NCBI GenBank assembly: GCA_025449115.1
Contig: JAHLKC010000299.1
Coordinates: forward strand, 1 to 17,595
Source of the DNA: Chytridium lagenaria
Taxonomy: Eukaryota > Chytridiomycota > Chytridiomycetes > Chytridiales > Chytridiaceae
Length of the DNA: 17,595 nt
Direction of reading: 5' to 3'
Shown piece by piece: positions 7,281-16,895 of this stretch (position 1 is the first letter of the stretch; every line of letters begins with the position of its first letter). The notes beneath the pieces are model-generated. The model was not told the DNA's origin, did no database searches, and was given only the letters and a program-made list of their open reading frames with translations. A program made the translations under genes and the position numbers.

Positions 7281-10200
7281 TTACTTCTTGCCAGCCTTCG
7301 AGGCCTCTATCTTGACCTTGCCGAGGATATTGGCAGTCATCTCAATATCTGTGATGTTGGCGATCAAACCCTTCTCGGTGTCCGTCACATCCGAAGCTGT
7401 CGTTGGAAGAATGCTGATGCAGACTTTGCAGCCTTTCCTTTCTTCAAAGATCTATCAACGCCATCAGATTATTGTCCTCAACAGCAAAAACAATAAGCGA
7501 GAAAGAGAAAAAAAAAAAAGTAGAACTCACCCAGGAACCAGTTTGGCCTTGTACTTGTATCGACCGAGAGTGCTGTATGGCGCACACATTGGCATTGCAA
7601 AGATCAAGGTATCGTCCGCGTTGGGCTGTCCCGTCAGCAAATCCAAGCACGTAACATCATCAGGCAACTCCACCTCCTCACGATGCTCCTTACCCGCAGC
7701 AGCATGAGGTCTGGGCACCCTCGGCCCACCCTGTCGCCCAGTACCTCGCCCCATATCCTTCTCCTCCTCCTTTACAACCACCGCAGCTTTAGCCTGGGCC
7801 CCCAAAACCTCCATCATCACCTTCTTTCATCCTCGTCCTGATCCGCGTACTTCTGCTTTGCCCGCTTCAATTTCGCGCGTTTGCCACGCGGTAAAGCTGT
7901 GCTTGTGTTGTAACCTTTGATGCTCTCGATTCTTGCGTCATGATGGAGGCCGTGTCAGACAAATCGGATCCCTTTCCTTTCTTCATCGATCGTCTTCCTT
8001 GGCTGACAAGTGACGTCTGGATGTTGTTGAGTGTAAGGACTCGGAACCATCCATCGCGTCTTCGTCGACTTCATGCATGGTCGCGTCAAGAGTTTCTTCC
8101 TTTTCCTCCGCATCACTAACTTCCACAGCCTCCACGGCTTCACTCGTTTCTGCTGAATCCGGAACGTTTGTTTCCTCTCCAGCAACGCCTTGAGAGTCCA
8201 TTTGTTGTACAGCGGTGGCATCGCTTGTTTGAAGTGTTGTCGTATCTGTTGCAGCTTCAATATCTCCATCTGCACAGTCTTCCCCGGCCAGATGTTTTCT
8301 TTCTGTAACGTCGGTTGCATAAGAGTGTAAAGAGGGTTCATCAAAGTTGATCGTAGATGCATCGACATCGCGTGCCCAAGGTCGTCGTTCGCTAAAGTGT
8401 GCAGCCCTGTTGTCGGTTCACCACAAACAGAACGCCAAGCCCGTAGATGACTTGTGAAGTGGCTAGTCATAAAATTAGTCAAAGAGAAAGCAGTATTACA
8501 AAGTGCTTTAAAAACCCGCAAAAACGAGCAGTAGTATTTATAGATACAAACAATATAATTCTTCACTCCCGTAACCGAGAACGCCAGAGTCGACGACGCA
8601 AACTGATCACCCCGTTGACTCATTTGAACTTGATGCGGATAAATCCACCAAGCGGGTAGATTTTGCTTCCTCTCCCAGGCGGCTGAATGCGCCAATGAAG
8701 CCACACCAGCTTGCTGTAGCGTCAACGGCGGTACCCTCATGCCGTCACCTCCGATAGGAAAAAATCGAGGACTTCCATCGGACTTTGGACACTTGATGAT
8801 GACCATAGGAGCGTTTTCAGCGTCGCTGCTCACAACCAGATCGTGAGGCCGAATGTATCTAAAACAAAAGATCGGTCAATACAATAAAAAGGCTAAAAAA
8901 ACAAAAAAAATCGTCCAACCTCCGTAAGATTATATCCGTCTGTTGAGCATCCTTCCCAGAGATCACCAAAAAGTTCTCACTGCTCACAAACCAATTATAC
9001 TTTTCAAACCAAAACGGTTTCCGTGCTGTACGAATGGTCGAAATAGTGGACTTGGTCTTTTCGAGGTCAGACACGATCTTCTTTCAGCGTGCTTGTAAGC
9101 TTTGCTAGCATGCATCGCCGTTTTCTCCACCTTGACTGAGGCGACCTTCCGCGATCCATAGTAATCGCAAGCGTTGGCGTATGCGGATTTATAAATATTG
9201 ATGTCGGCTTGAACGGGTTTGTTGCCGAATTTCATCTTCTCCTTTTCATCCTCCTCATAATTGGCGTCATACTCATCGTCATCATCCTCATCCTCATCCT
9301 CACTACCTTCAGATCTCAACTCCACCGTAATCACTCCATTCTTCAACTTTAACCCCTTAACAGCCATCGCCGCCGCATTGCCCCCCTTTGCTTCCTCCTC
9401 AATCAAATCCTCTAAATCCTTCCAATCCATTCCAGCCTCCACAAACGACCTCACCGTGGCGATAATCGTATCGATCAGATACAAGTTCCCTTCAATCGCC
9501 GCTGCAATCTCTGCGTTCTCAACAACCTGACGTTCGAGTCCCGCAATCTGAGCTTGATGACCTGCTTTGACGTTGTCCAGTCGTTTTGTAGCGGTGTGTT
9601 CGGCTTGTTTGGCTTTCAGTTGAAGTTTTTGGGCTTCAATCTTGGAGAAGAATTCGTCAACGGCCTCGTTAAAGGAGGCGAAGGCTAAAAAAGTGGACAC
9701 GTTGGTGAGTGGGCAAATCTGTAAGGAACAAATTCGTCATAGGTCACCATATCTGCAGCCTTGCCGGACTGATCATCCTTAAAGAATTTAGTAACTCACT
9801 TACCAAGACCAAACTTACCAAACCTCCTGTTTGTGTAATCCAACCACCTTTATGCGTTCCAGACGATAAACCGGTGATGATATTCTCAGCACTCTGGAAT
9901 CCGCCAAAAAGACTTGTGATCACACTCTGAAGCTCCCTTGTCTCAACCGAGGCAACCCGTCGAGTTGTATCTAAACCAGAGGCCGCAAGAGCATGCTCCA
10001 CCAAAGCCGGACCGTAAATGCTACTAAATGCATCCCTCATTGCTTTTTCACAGTCGGGTCCTTTCCAGCGCCTTTGGATTTTTCTCGAATTTGCCCTTCT
10101 TCTTCTTCTTTGACGACTCCACTTCCACTATGTCCTTCTCGGGTTCCTCAACGGGAGAATAGTTAATGCGTTCAGATCATTTCTTCGGTAATCGATGAAA

Positions 10201-10911
10201 AAGGTTTGGCTAATTCCAGATGGTATTTTTCCCCGACTTTGATAGTAATGTCGTTGTCGAGAGCTGTTGCTGGCGTTGCCGAAAGTTCCACGGATCGTAG
10301 AATAGCCAAAATCACAAAGTTCCTATCCGTCAGAATAATATTGCCGGATGCATAAAATTCCAGGATCAAGTGATGTTCTATTGCATACCTGTCAGTTAAC
10401 TCCAAAAAATAACGGAAAAAAACGTTCGAACTTTTCCATACCGTATTCGCCTTCACCAAATATCAAGTCCACAACACGATCAAGTCCAACTTGACGAATA
10501 TCCGTCAACCGTCTTGTTTTTATGTATTTTCGAAGTTTTGTGGCAAAGGCATTGGGGGTTTTAGATTTTTCTCGTTCGTAAGCCGTGGCGTGGACTTTTA
10601 CATCGTTTAGTAATGTCTTTTCCAACCTTAAACTTACGTCTTACACCAGACTCAATAAGAAGCAGCTCCTTTGAATCGGGCTTGGCGAACTTGAGAAGAT
10701 ACGTTTTAGGATTGATGTCGTAAACTGGCATGGAATATCAATAATGAAGACACGATATTCGAAGACGGTTTACCATTTTGTAATCTTAATCCGATTAACG
10801 TTGGCCTGATATCGGATACCTATACGTCGACAGTCAGCGTCTTTTTTATCGCAACCGTGAAAACTCTCATACCGACGCAGCGACATCGAGTGCCGAAAAC
10901 CTCTGCTTCAT
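7281..10911 (-). CDS. rqc2: Rqc2/NEMF (Tae2) ribosome quality-control factor, multiple frameshifts
   Basis: Binds stalled 60S subunits with peptidyl-tRNA, recruits Listerin/Ltn1 and directs CAT tailing. Proposed exons: 10911-10873, 10819-10774, 10724-10638, 10594-10442, 10377-9819, 9777-8920, 8858-8552, 8462-7531 and 7451-7281. The start MKQRFSALD has the catalytic-type D9; D96-R97 (GLDRVVD) matches the second essential pair. NFACT-N includes VYDINPKTYLLKFAKPDSKE, KLRKYIKTRRLTDIRQ and HHLILEFYASGNIILTD. The coiled-coil M domain runs from FNEAVDEFFSKIEAQK; NFACT-R has KPFWFEKYNWFVSSENFLVI and WWIYPHQV; the C-terminal domain has CAPYSTLGRYKYKAKLVPG and SLKKGKAAKSA. About eight single-base breaks (near 10174, 10080, 10046, 9721, 9083, 7988, 7822, 7396) and one in-frame TGA (8418-8420) interrupt the frame; most are repaired by one extra base. 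Confidence 0.9.
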
Positions 10912-10934
10912 ATGGATGTTTCACAGAATTCGCA
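10912..10934. promoter_or_regulatory. 23-bp head-to-head spacer between Rqc2 and Snapin-like start codons
   Basis: The two inferred ATGs face away from each other with 23 bp between, so the 5' UTRs must overlap. If the Snapin-like start is the in-frame ATG at 10986, the spacer is 74 bp. Confidence 0.5.
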
Positions 10935-11312
10935 ATGAACGAAAACCTGCATGCCGAACCCTCCGACACCACCTTTGAGGATGGCATGTCCTCAACCTTC
11001 GCCTCGATTTTAACACAACCGCTTCTGAGTTTGACATGCGCGTTGTGGCTGTACAGAGCAGTCAAGCGGAGCTGTTGAAGGAGATGGATAAACTGGCAGC
11101 AGGTTTTGATATATTTCTTATTGGACTATTTGCTGAATGCGTCAAAGAATTACAGCTGTTTTTGGCGTCGGCGGATCCTCCGGATGTGGAACCTGTGGTG
11201 GCGAGGTTGGGTGTTGCTAGAGGAGGTTGCTGCTGGTGAATTCGACGCTTAAGGGGTGTTGGAGAGGATTGATCGTATTCAAACCATTTCGTCATCGCGC
11301 GTGGTTCGATAG
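10935..11312 (+). CDS. Snapin/BLOC-1 subunit-like protein (frameshifts)
   Basis: Small helical protein of the Snapin/Pallidin/Snn1 group, a subunit of BLOC-1-type complexes in endosome and lysosome-related organelle traffic. Exons 10935-11102 and 11148-11312; the 45 nt intron has branch GCTGAAT. Family landmarks: ILTQPLL, EFDMRVVAVQSSQAELLKEM, DKLAAELQLFLA, VEPVVARLGVAR and NSTLKG..LERIDRIQT. They lie in successive frames: one base is missing near 11025, near 11222 and near 11254 (G4 run). With these corrected a helix of about 110 residues is continuous. The start may be at 10986. Assignment rests on the D-M-R-V..S-Q-x-E-L pattern and the RIDRIQ end. Confidence 0.72.
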
Positions 11313-11453
11313 TTCGTATACACCATGCTCAACAGGACCATCGCCCACTATTCATCCTTAACTCTGTACATATTGTTTAATAATATATCAATCCCGTAAT
11401 GCCGAATTCTTGTGCATATGTGAATCTGTTGAATCTCTTTTACAAAACTGAAA

Positions 11454-13112
11454 ATGAGGACTTTCGACAACGCAACGTTTGAGAACTGGGCTCAGACCTA
11501 TCGTGCTCGCCAGCGGTATACGTTGAAGTAGAAAACAGAGGATGAAGTGCTGGAGTAAGAATACCTTACTTGTAGGTCGTGAAACTGATAAGGCAAAAGG
11601 CTCTTGTGATTGCTCGAAGTCGCAAGTTGAAGGTTCGGGTTGTAGGATCTGGACATTCTCCTGGCGATATCGTATGCACAGATGGAATGCTCATAAGCAT
11701 CGACGAGCTCAAGGAAGTAGTTGAGGTCGGCTATGCCTTTAAAACCTCTACCGATCCTTACACTTCTATAGGTCGATCGTGAGAACAAACGAGTTACTGT
11801 CCAAGGTGGAATCAAGATCAAAGACCTCAACGACGTTCTCGCATCACACGGACTTGCATTACCAAACCTAGGCTCGATCTCAGATCAAACGATGGCAGGT
11901 CTTATCAGCACTGGGACCCACGGAACCGGATTGGAGCATGGGATCTTAGCCACCATGGTTTGTCGCAACTTTCTCGACACGGGCTTACCATACTGTCAAA
12001 GGTGGAATCTATCCGAATGGTCAAGTCAACATTGGAGATCGTCACATTAAGCAAGACAATGAACGAAGAACTTTTGAGATACGCTTTGTGCTCTTTAGGT
12101 AGCTTTGGTGTTATTACTCAAGTCACGATCAACGTTGTCGAGGCTTTCAATTTGAGCTTTACGCAATCATCCATTCCTTTCGACTTTATGATCAAGAACT
12201 GGGGGACTTTGGTCAAGTCTGCTGAATTTACGAGGTTTTGGTGGTTCCCTCATACGGACGACTGTGTATTTTGGAAGGCAGATAAGACGGAACAGGTTTG
12301 AAATAAGAATTATTTTTGCTTAAACTTATGGTATTTTAGCCTCCTGCACCTGCACCATCATCTTTTGTTAAAGACAGAGTTCTCGGAGTTTGGGCTTATG
12401 AATTGTCGCTGTACCTCACTTCTCTACTTCCATCGCTCGTCCCCACTATCAATAAACGGCACTTCGACAGGTTCTTCAAAAAGACTGTGACTGGCATTGA
12501 TCAAAGTGTAAAAAGTGTTCAACTTTGACTGCCTATTTAAGCAGTATGTCACGGAATGGGCCATTGATTGGTAAGTAATACCCTTTTGTTTCCCCAGTGA
12601 TATGTCTTTAATAATCTTACAGGAATGATGGTCCCGAGGCTCTTATACGACTTCGTCAATTCATCGAGAAGTCAGAATTAAAGCGCATGCTCCAATTGAG
12701 ATCCGTTTTGTAAAACGCGATAATATCCCCCTGAGTCCCGCATTTGAAAGAGATACTTGCTTCATCGGTATCATCATTTACAGGTAGACATCATAAAGCA
12801 TTCTCATGGAGAAAAAAAAGGCAAGCAATACTCATTCTCTTCCTCCGTAGACCATACGGTGCCGAAATTCCTCGAGACCTCTTCTGGCAAGGCTACGAAC
12901 TCATTATGCGTACTCTTAAAGGCAGACCTCACTGGGCGAAAGCCTACTCCCTCACAAACACCGACCTCGCCGCAGTGTACCCCCGCTTTAATGATTTCAG
13001 GCGGCTTAGAGAACAAATGGATCCTGATGGTCTGTTTATTAACGATTATATACAACGTCATGTCGTTGGTAATGTACAAAAAAAGCAAATTGTAGTTTTG
13101 CACAACGATTAG
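11454..13112 (+). CDS. ALO1: D-arabinono-1,4-lactone oxidase (sugar-lactone oxidase), frameshifted
   Basis: FAD enzyme of the last step of D-erythroascorbate synthesis, usually at the mitochondrial outer membrane in fungi. Proposed exons: 11454-11554, 11593-11725, 11772-12295, 12340-12570, 12623-12783 and 12851-13112. The N-terminus is FENWAQTY; the FAD-binding domain has VRVVGSGHSPGDI, whose His is the usual covalent flavin site, then GSISDQTMAGLISTGTHGTG. The catalytic domain has RFWWFPHTD, VFNFDCLFKQYVTEWAIDW, RPHWAK (conserved HWxK) and LDPDG-type MDPDGLFINDY near the end. Breaks: an in-frame TAG (11529-11531), frameshifts near 11960, at A5 12510-12514 and at A3 12680-12682. The intron 11726-11771 has an unusual GTCGGC donor. 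A single intron 11517-11592 would avoid the TAG but remove the expected KTEDEVLE segment. Confidence 0.9.
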
Positions 13113-13142
13113 ATCTGAAGGGTGGGTTTAGGGGTTCTCCTT

Positions 13143-13148
13143 AATAAA
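13143..13148 (+). terminator. Poly(A) signal of the lactone oxidase gene
   Basis: AATAAA 31 nt past the TAG stop. It lies just before the convergent dynein light-chain stop codon (13156-13158). Confidence 0.55.
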
Positions 13149-13155
13149 GTAATTT

Positions 13156-13733
13156 TTATACCGCTAGACCGTAGACGTTGACGATGCAGTACATTGTCTT
13201 TGAGTCGTATTATATGTTGTGCAGCCTAGAGATACCGCTTAATCAACGATAACGAAAGCAAGCAAAATTAAATAATAAGAATAAACTACCAACCATCAGT
13301 GGCCGAATCCCAAAAGCACGATGAGGCAGCATGAAGTCCTGCACCATTCTTTTGCATAATCGTGCAAGTTGCTGAAGAAAAACAAACTTTATCAACATCT
13401 CAAAACCTTTCCCGATCAATTACCAATATACTTAAACGGCTTGTTTAACTGCGTCAACTTCTTTAAACATAACTCGACAATGTTTGAATTCCATTGTCCG
13501 ACCTTGTTATGATGGTACGCAGCATTCTGGATGGTGTTTTCGATAGACTGGGAAAACAAAACACCACGCATCAATATCATAACGCTGCATACATCATCAT
13601 ATCTCTCTCGACGCTCACCTCCTTGATGACGTTGTTGACCTCCTCTGCGACGAATGCCCTCTTGATCACGGTTACCCTCAACGGCAAACATCAACCCCAA
13701 ACAAACCTCTTCAGCGCTCTGAAAGTCTTCCAT
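13156..13733 (-). CDS. Dynein light chain, Tctex1/DYNLT type
   Basis: Light chain that binds the dynein intermediate chain and cargo. Proposed exons: 13733-13707, 13660-13619, 13547-13424, 13371-13294 and 13225-13156, with introns of 46, 71, 52 and 68 nt. The protein starts [20 protein letters not shown], then [55 protein letters not shown] and [14 protein letters not shown], matching the family end to end at about 115 residues. The first, third and fourth introns are well supported by frame. In the last exon the family frame needs one extra base around 13207-13211 (just before YDSKTM). Start chosen because it begins the first exon with a proper donor; an upstream Met would add 21 residues unlike the family. 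Confidence 0.9.
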
Positions 13734-13798
13734 CTTTCTTATGGTCGGATTGTCAAAAAAAGGTGACGCTTTTTTTCGCTTGTGTGCCACTACCAACG
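13734..13798. promoter_or_regulatory. Divergent promoter region between DYNLT and Myb genes
   Basis: Sixty-five bp between the two start codons. It contains an A7 tract (13756-13762) on the plus strand followed by a T-run, but no clear TATA box. Inferred from gene geometry. Confidence 0.4.
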
Positions 13799-16700
13799 AT
13801 GCCGTCCGAACTGAAACGCAAAAAGGCCCATACTTCGCAGTCTTCAGGGAAGAAGCTTAAACTGGACCTTGACGTTGTTCAAGGAATATCCGGTGGTGGG
13901 CGGCATGCTTCGGTGCCGATAGTGCATAAACTTCCACCGAAACCAGTTCCAATCGCAAAGTCGGACGCTGGGATGCTGAAACAACAAAAGTCTAAGCCAG
14001 CATCCTTGCCGAAGCAAAGTGAAGAACCTCAAGAATTATCGAAGCGTAAGCAAGAAAGTGATAAGGCCAAGAAGAGAAGGAAAAGGCATAAATCACTAAA
14101 AGTCGCCGACGATACTGGAAACATGGTCAGTAGTTTGACACTACCTAGTGAAACTGCACGTTCTCAACCTGAGGATAACAACGGTGAGCGCAAAGATGAA
14201 TATTTAAAGCATAGTATTAAATATATCTATATAGCAGATTATGCCGTTAGTTTACCTCAACCGAAAAAGAAGATTGTTGGTAACCAAAGCGCCATTGCCA
14301 ACAAGTCGAAGCTGCTCAAAAGAAAAAGCAGGCCGATCTTCCAAATTCAGTATCTGAAGGCGATCAGTTGACGCAACGAAAGGGAAGTGTTGACCTTACG
14401 GAATTGAAAGAAAGAGAAAAGCTGGGTAAAAAGTCGAAGAAAGACCGGAACGTGAAACAAAACGATGGATCTCAAGCGTTACAAGATGAGGAGAAGCCAA
14501 CGAAAATTTCTTCTAAAAAGGAACCAAATACTTTACGGAAAGAAGGCGGGGGTTCGAAGGGCCCGAAAAAACGTAGGAATGAAGAAGTGAGGGATTTAAC
14601 TCGTTCTGTGATCGAGGACGAGGAGTCGGCGAAATTGAGGGAAAAGGAGGTTGCAGAACTAAATGGAAGGGAAAAGGTGGCTAAGCGATCGAAGAAGAGG
14701 AAGAATGAAGACTTCGAACTTATCGATGACGCTCAACTTGTACCAAAGAAAAAGAAGAAGCTGGTGCAATCTTTGGAAAAAGGAGAGCCAGCAGAGTCGC
14801 CTGGAGGAGAAAATGTTGAGAAGCTTTTAACAAGGAAGGGCTCAACCGACAATAGCGTAGGTGCAAAGAAGGTGAAGAAACGTGGCAATCAAGAAGAAAG
14901 CGATACAACTCGAGCTGTTGCCGATGGGAAGGAGAGGGTTCAATCTGAAAGAGGAAAAGAAGTTGCGGATTTGATTGCACAGGAAAAGGTCGGAAAGGCA
15001 GCGAAGAAAAACGAGAATCAAAAGCGAAGCGGTAGTCTTCCGCCTGACTCTCAAGGCAAACGATTGACGCATGATAAGGGTGGAGAGTCGTGGAACCGAA
15101 TGGAAGAGTTAAGCGGGATGCGGTTGCGAAGAAACGAGAGAACTTCAAGGAAGGTACTAAAGGGGAGAAGTCAAAGCAATCCGGTGGAGACAAAGAAGAT
15201 TTGGATAGAAGAGAAGTATTGGATGATGTGAGGGAAATATCATCCGATATCCAATCTGAGTCACCCAAACGCATAACGGACAGTCCTGCGACAAAACCGA
15301 CTTCCAAAAAACGAAAGAGGCCTGAGAAGAGAAAAAAAATGGCGAAATTCGAATCTCCCGAACCCCCAACCTTCCAAAAGTCACCAGAGTCCACACCTAA
15401 CAAAGAAAACCTCCCAGCCCTTTCCAACGCCGCACCGAAGAATTCCCGACAAGATCTTATGAAAAAAAAAAACAACAGCTCCAAGCGTTATCCTGGCTCA
15501 TGTTGCGGAAGATTCCACCACAGCTCTCCCACAGGTCCTTGCATTTCGTACACATTCAGTTGGAAATTATGCGATCGATGAAGCTGTTGAACCAGAGGCC
15601 CCCGCTGACGACGAGCTCGCACAGAAATGGCATAGAGTCAGCATTGAGGATTGCTTCAAGAAGGGGATATTTAGCACATATGAGCGAGTGCAAGTGGACA
15701 AAGCCGTCAAAGCTTACCTGCAGGAAAACGGAATGTCCGAATCCGATATTCCTCTAATGTTTAAAAGCAAAGAGACACGCGGTAAAGGCGATAAGGGGAA
15801 TGTTGGAGGCTTCTTTTTGTCGATCCATTCGATGGCTGGCATAAATAGGACCGTTTCTCAGATTTCGTTTTATGTAAAGAGGCATTATGGGAAGCCTCGG
15901 CATCTCATGGGGATTCCGTGGTCGAAGGAGGAGGATTTGCTGCTGAAACAGCTGGTACACCTTCATGGTCATAAATGGACTACCATTATGCATGAAATGG
16001 GACGTATTGATTGCTATGTAAGGTCATGATTTATTATCTCGCATAATGTTTAACTTCTACCTACTTTAGGAGCATTACCAATATCTAATGCTAAAAGAAG
16101 ACAGTAAGTACCCAGCACCTTTTAAAGCTTAACTGTAAAAGAAAACGTGAAGTTTGGAAGGTGGACCAAAGAGGAAGAGAACAAATTGGTCGAATATATG
16201 CAAGAGCATTTCAATGGAGGTCATAATTCAATCGGCGATTTTGAGGATGCTGCGCGATTCATTGGAACACGAACAGCGAAGCAATGCTATCGAAAGTTTG
16301 GGACAGAGTTCCGAAAGCGCTTTTTGTCTAATACCAAGAAACGAGGTTGGGAAAAGGAGGACAGCAGGAAGCTCTTAGAGTGGTACGGAACTTCTTTTAC
16401 AAATTGGAAATAGATATTTATACTAACATTTTAAAGTCTTTCAACTTTAAAATGTAGAGATGAATCAGAAATTCCGTGGGCTCGCCTCGAAATAGCTAAA
16501 GAATGGTATGGAACTTAAAAAAAATTGAGGCTTCATCGGTAAACCCTGACCTAATTTAAGGGGCTTTGAAGCATGCTCACGGCGATGGCGAATTATCCGT
16601 GAAAAAGTTATTTCAGACGAATCAAGCCAGACTTTCACAGGTGAGCTACTACGTTATCATCATTCCTTTCCATTTAATATTTCGAATTTATACATTATGC

Positions 16701-16895
16701 CATAATGCCATTCATATCGCACTAACATTTTCCGCTTTTCTCACGCAAAAAAAAGAATGTGTCCAATATTGCTTAGACACTATCGATGCATGGCACCCAA
16801 CGAAAGAGATTCTCTCCTTTCTTTCCGCAGAAATCATCGAGGACGAAGAAGAAGAAGAACTCCCAGTCCCTAAGCGTAAAAAGCGCAAAGCTTAA
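13799..16895 (+). CDS. Lys-rich nuclear protein with three Myb repeats, Reb1/TTF-I-like (frameshifts)
   Basis: Probable DNA-binding factor of the Reb1/Rtf1/TTF-I group (Pol I termination and chromatin barrier). Proposed exons: 13799-14183, 14235-16017, 16070-16103, 16142-16382, 16437-16505, 16561-16640 and 16756-16895. The N-terminal about 500 residues are Lys/Glu-rich with many KKRK clusters and a diverged internal repeat. A helical segment follows (WHRVSIEDCFKKGIFSTYER), then Myb 1 (IPWSKEEDLLLKQLVHLHGH, KWTTIMHEMGR), Myb 2 (GRWTKEEENKLVEYMQEHF, RTAKQCYRKF) and Myb 3 (GWEKEDSRKLLEW, EIPWARLEIAKEWGFEACSR, split by two introns). The end is acidic with an NLS-like PKRKKRKA. Frame breaks: near 14300, near 15090 and at A11 (15462-15472). 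Acceptor for exon 5 is the least certain. Specific Reb1 orthology is inference. Confidence 0.82.
14380..15040 (+). repeat. Diverged internal protein repeat in the Lys-rich region
   Basis: Three related blocks: VDLTELKEREKLGKKSKKDR (from about 14389), KEVAELNGREKVAKRSKKRK (about 14647-14706) and KEVADLIAQEKVGKAAKKNE (about 14959-15018). Copies two and three are also preceded by matching LTRSVIEDEE and TTRAVADGKE segments. Spacing is roughly 255 and 312 bp. Confidence 0.7.

Noticed and set aside
7072..7707. Plus-strand open frame of 211 codons
   Set aside because: It runs antisense through the conserved Rqc2 C-terminal exons and its start lies in the intergenic region without support.
12508..12520. 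Programmed frameshift sites (slippery A/T runs) as a shared mechanism
   Set aside because: Shifts occur in both directions, at varied sequences, in unrelated housekeeping genes, with no common heptamer or downstream structure seen; sequence error fits better.
14720..15484. Long minus-strand open frame (254 codons) opposite the Myb gene
   Set aside because: It is the complement of Lys/Glu codons, giving Leu/Phe/Ser-rich sequence; the plus strand has the conserved protein.
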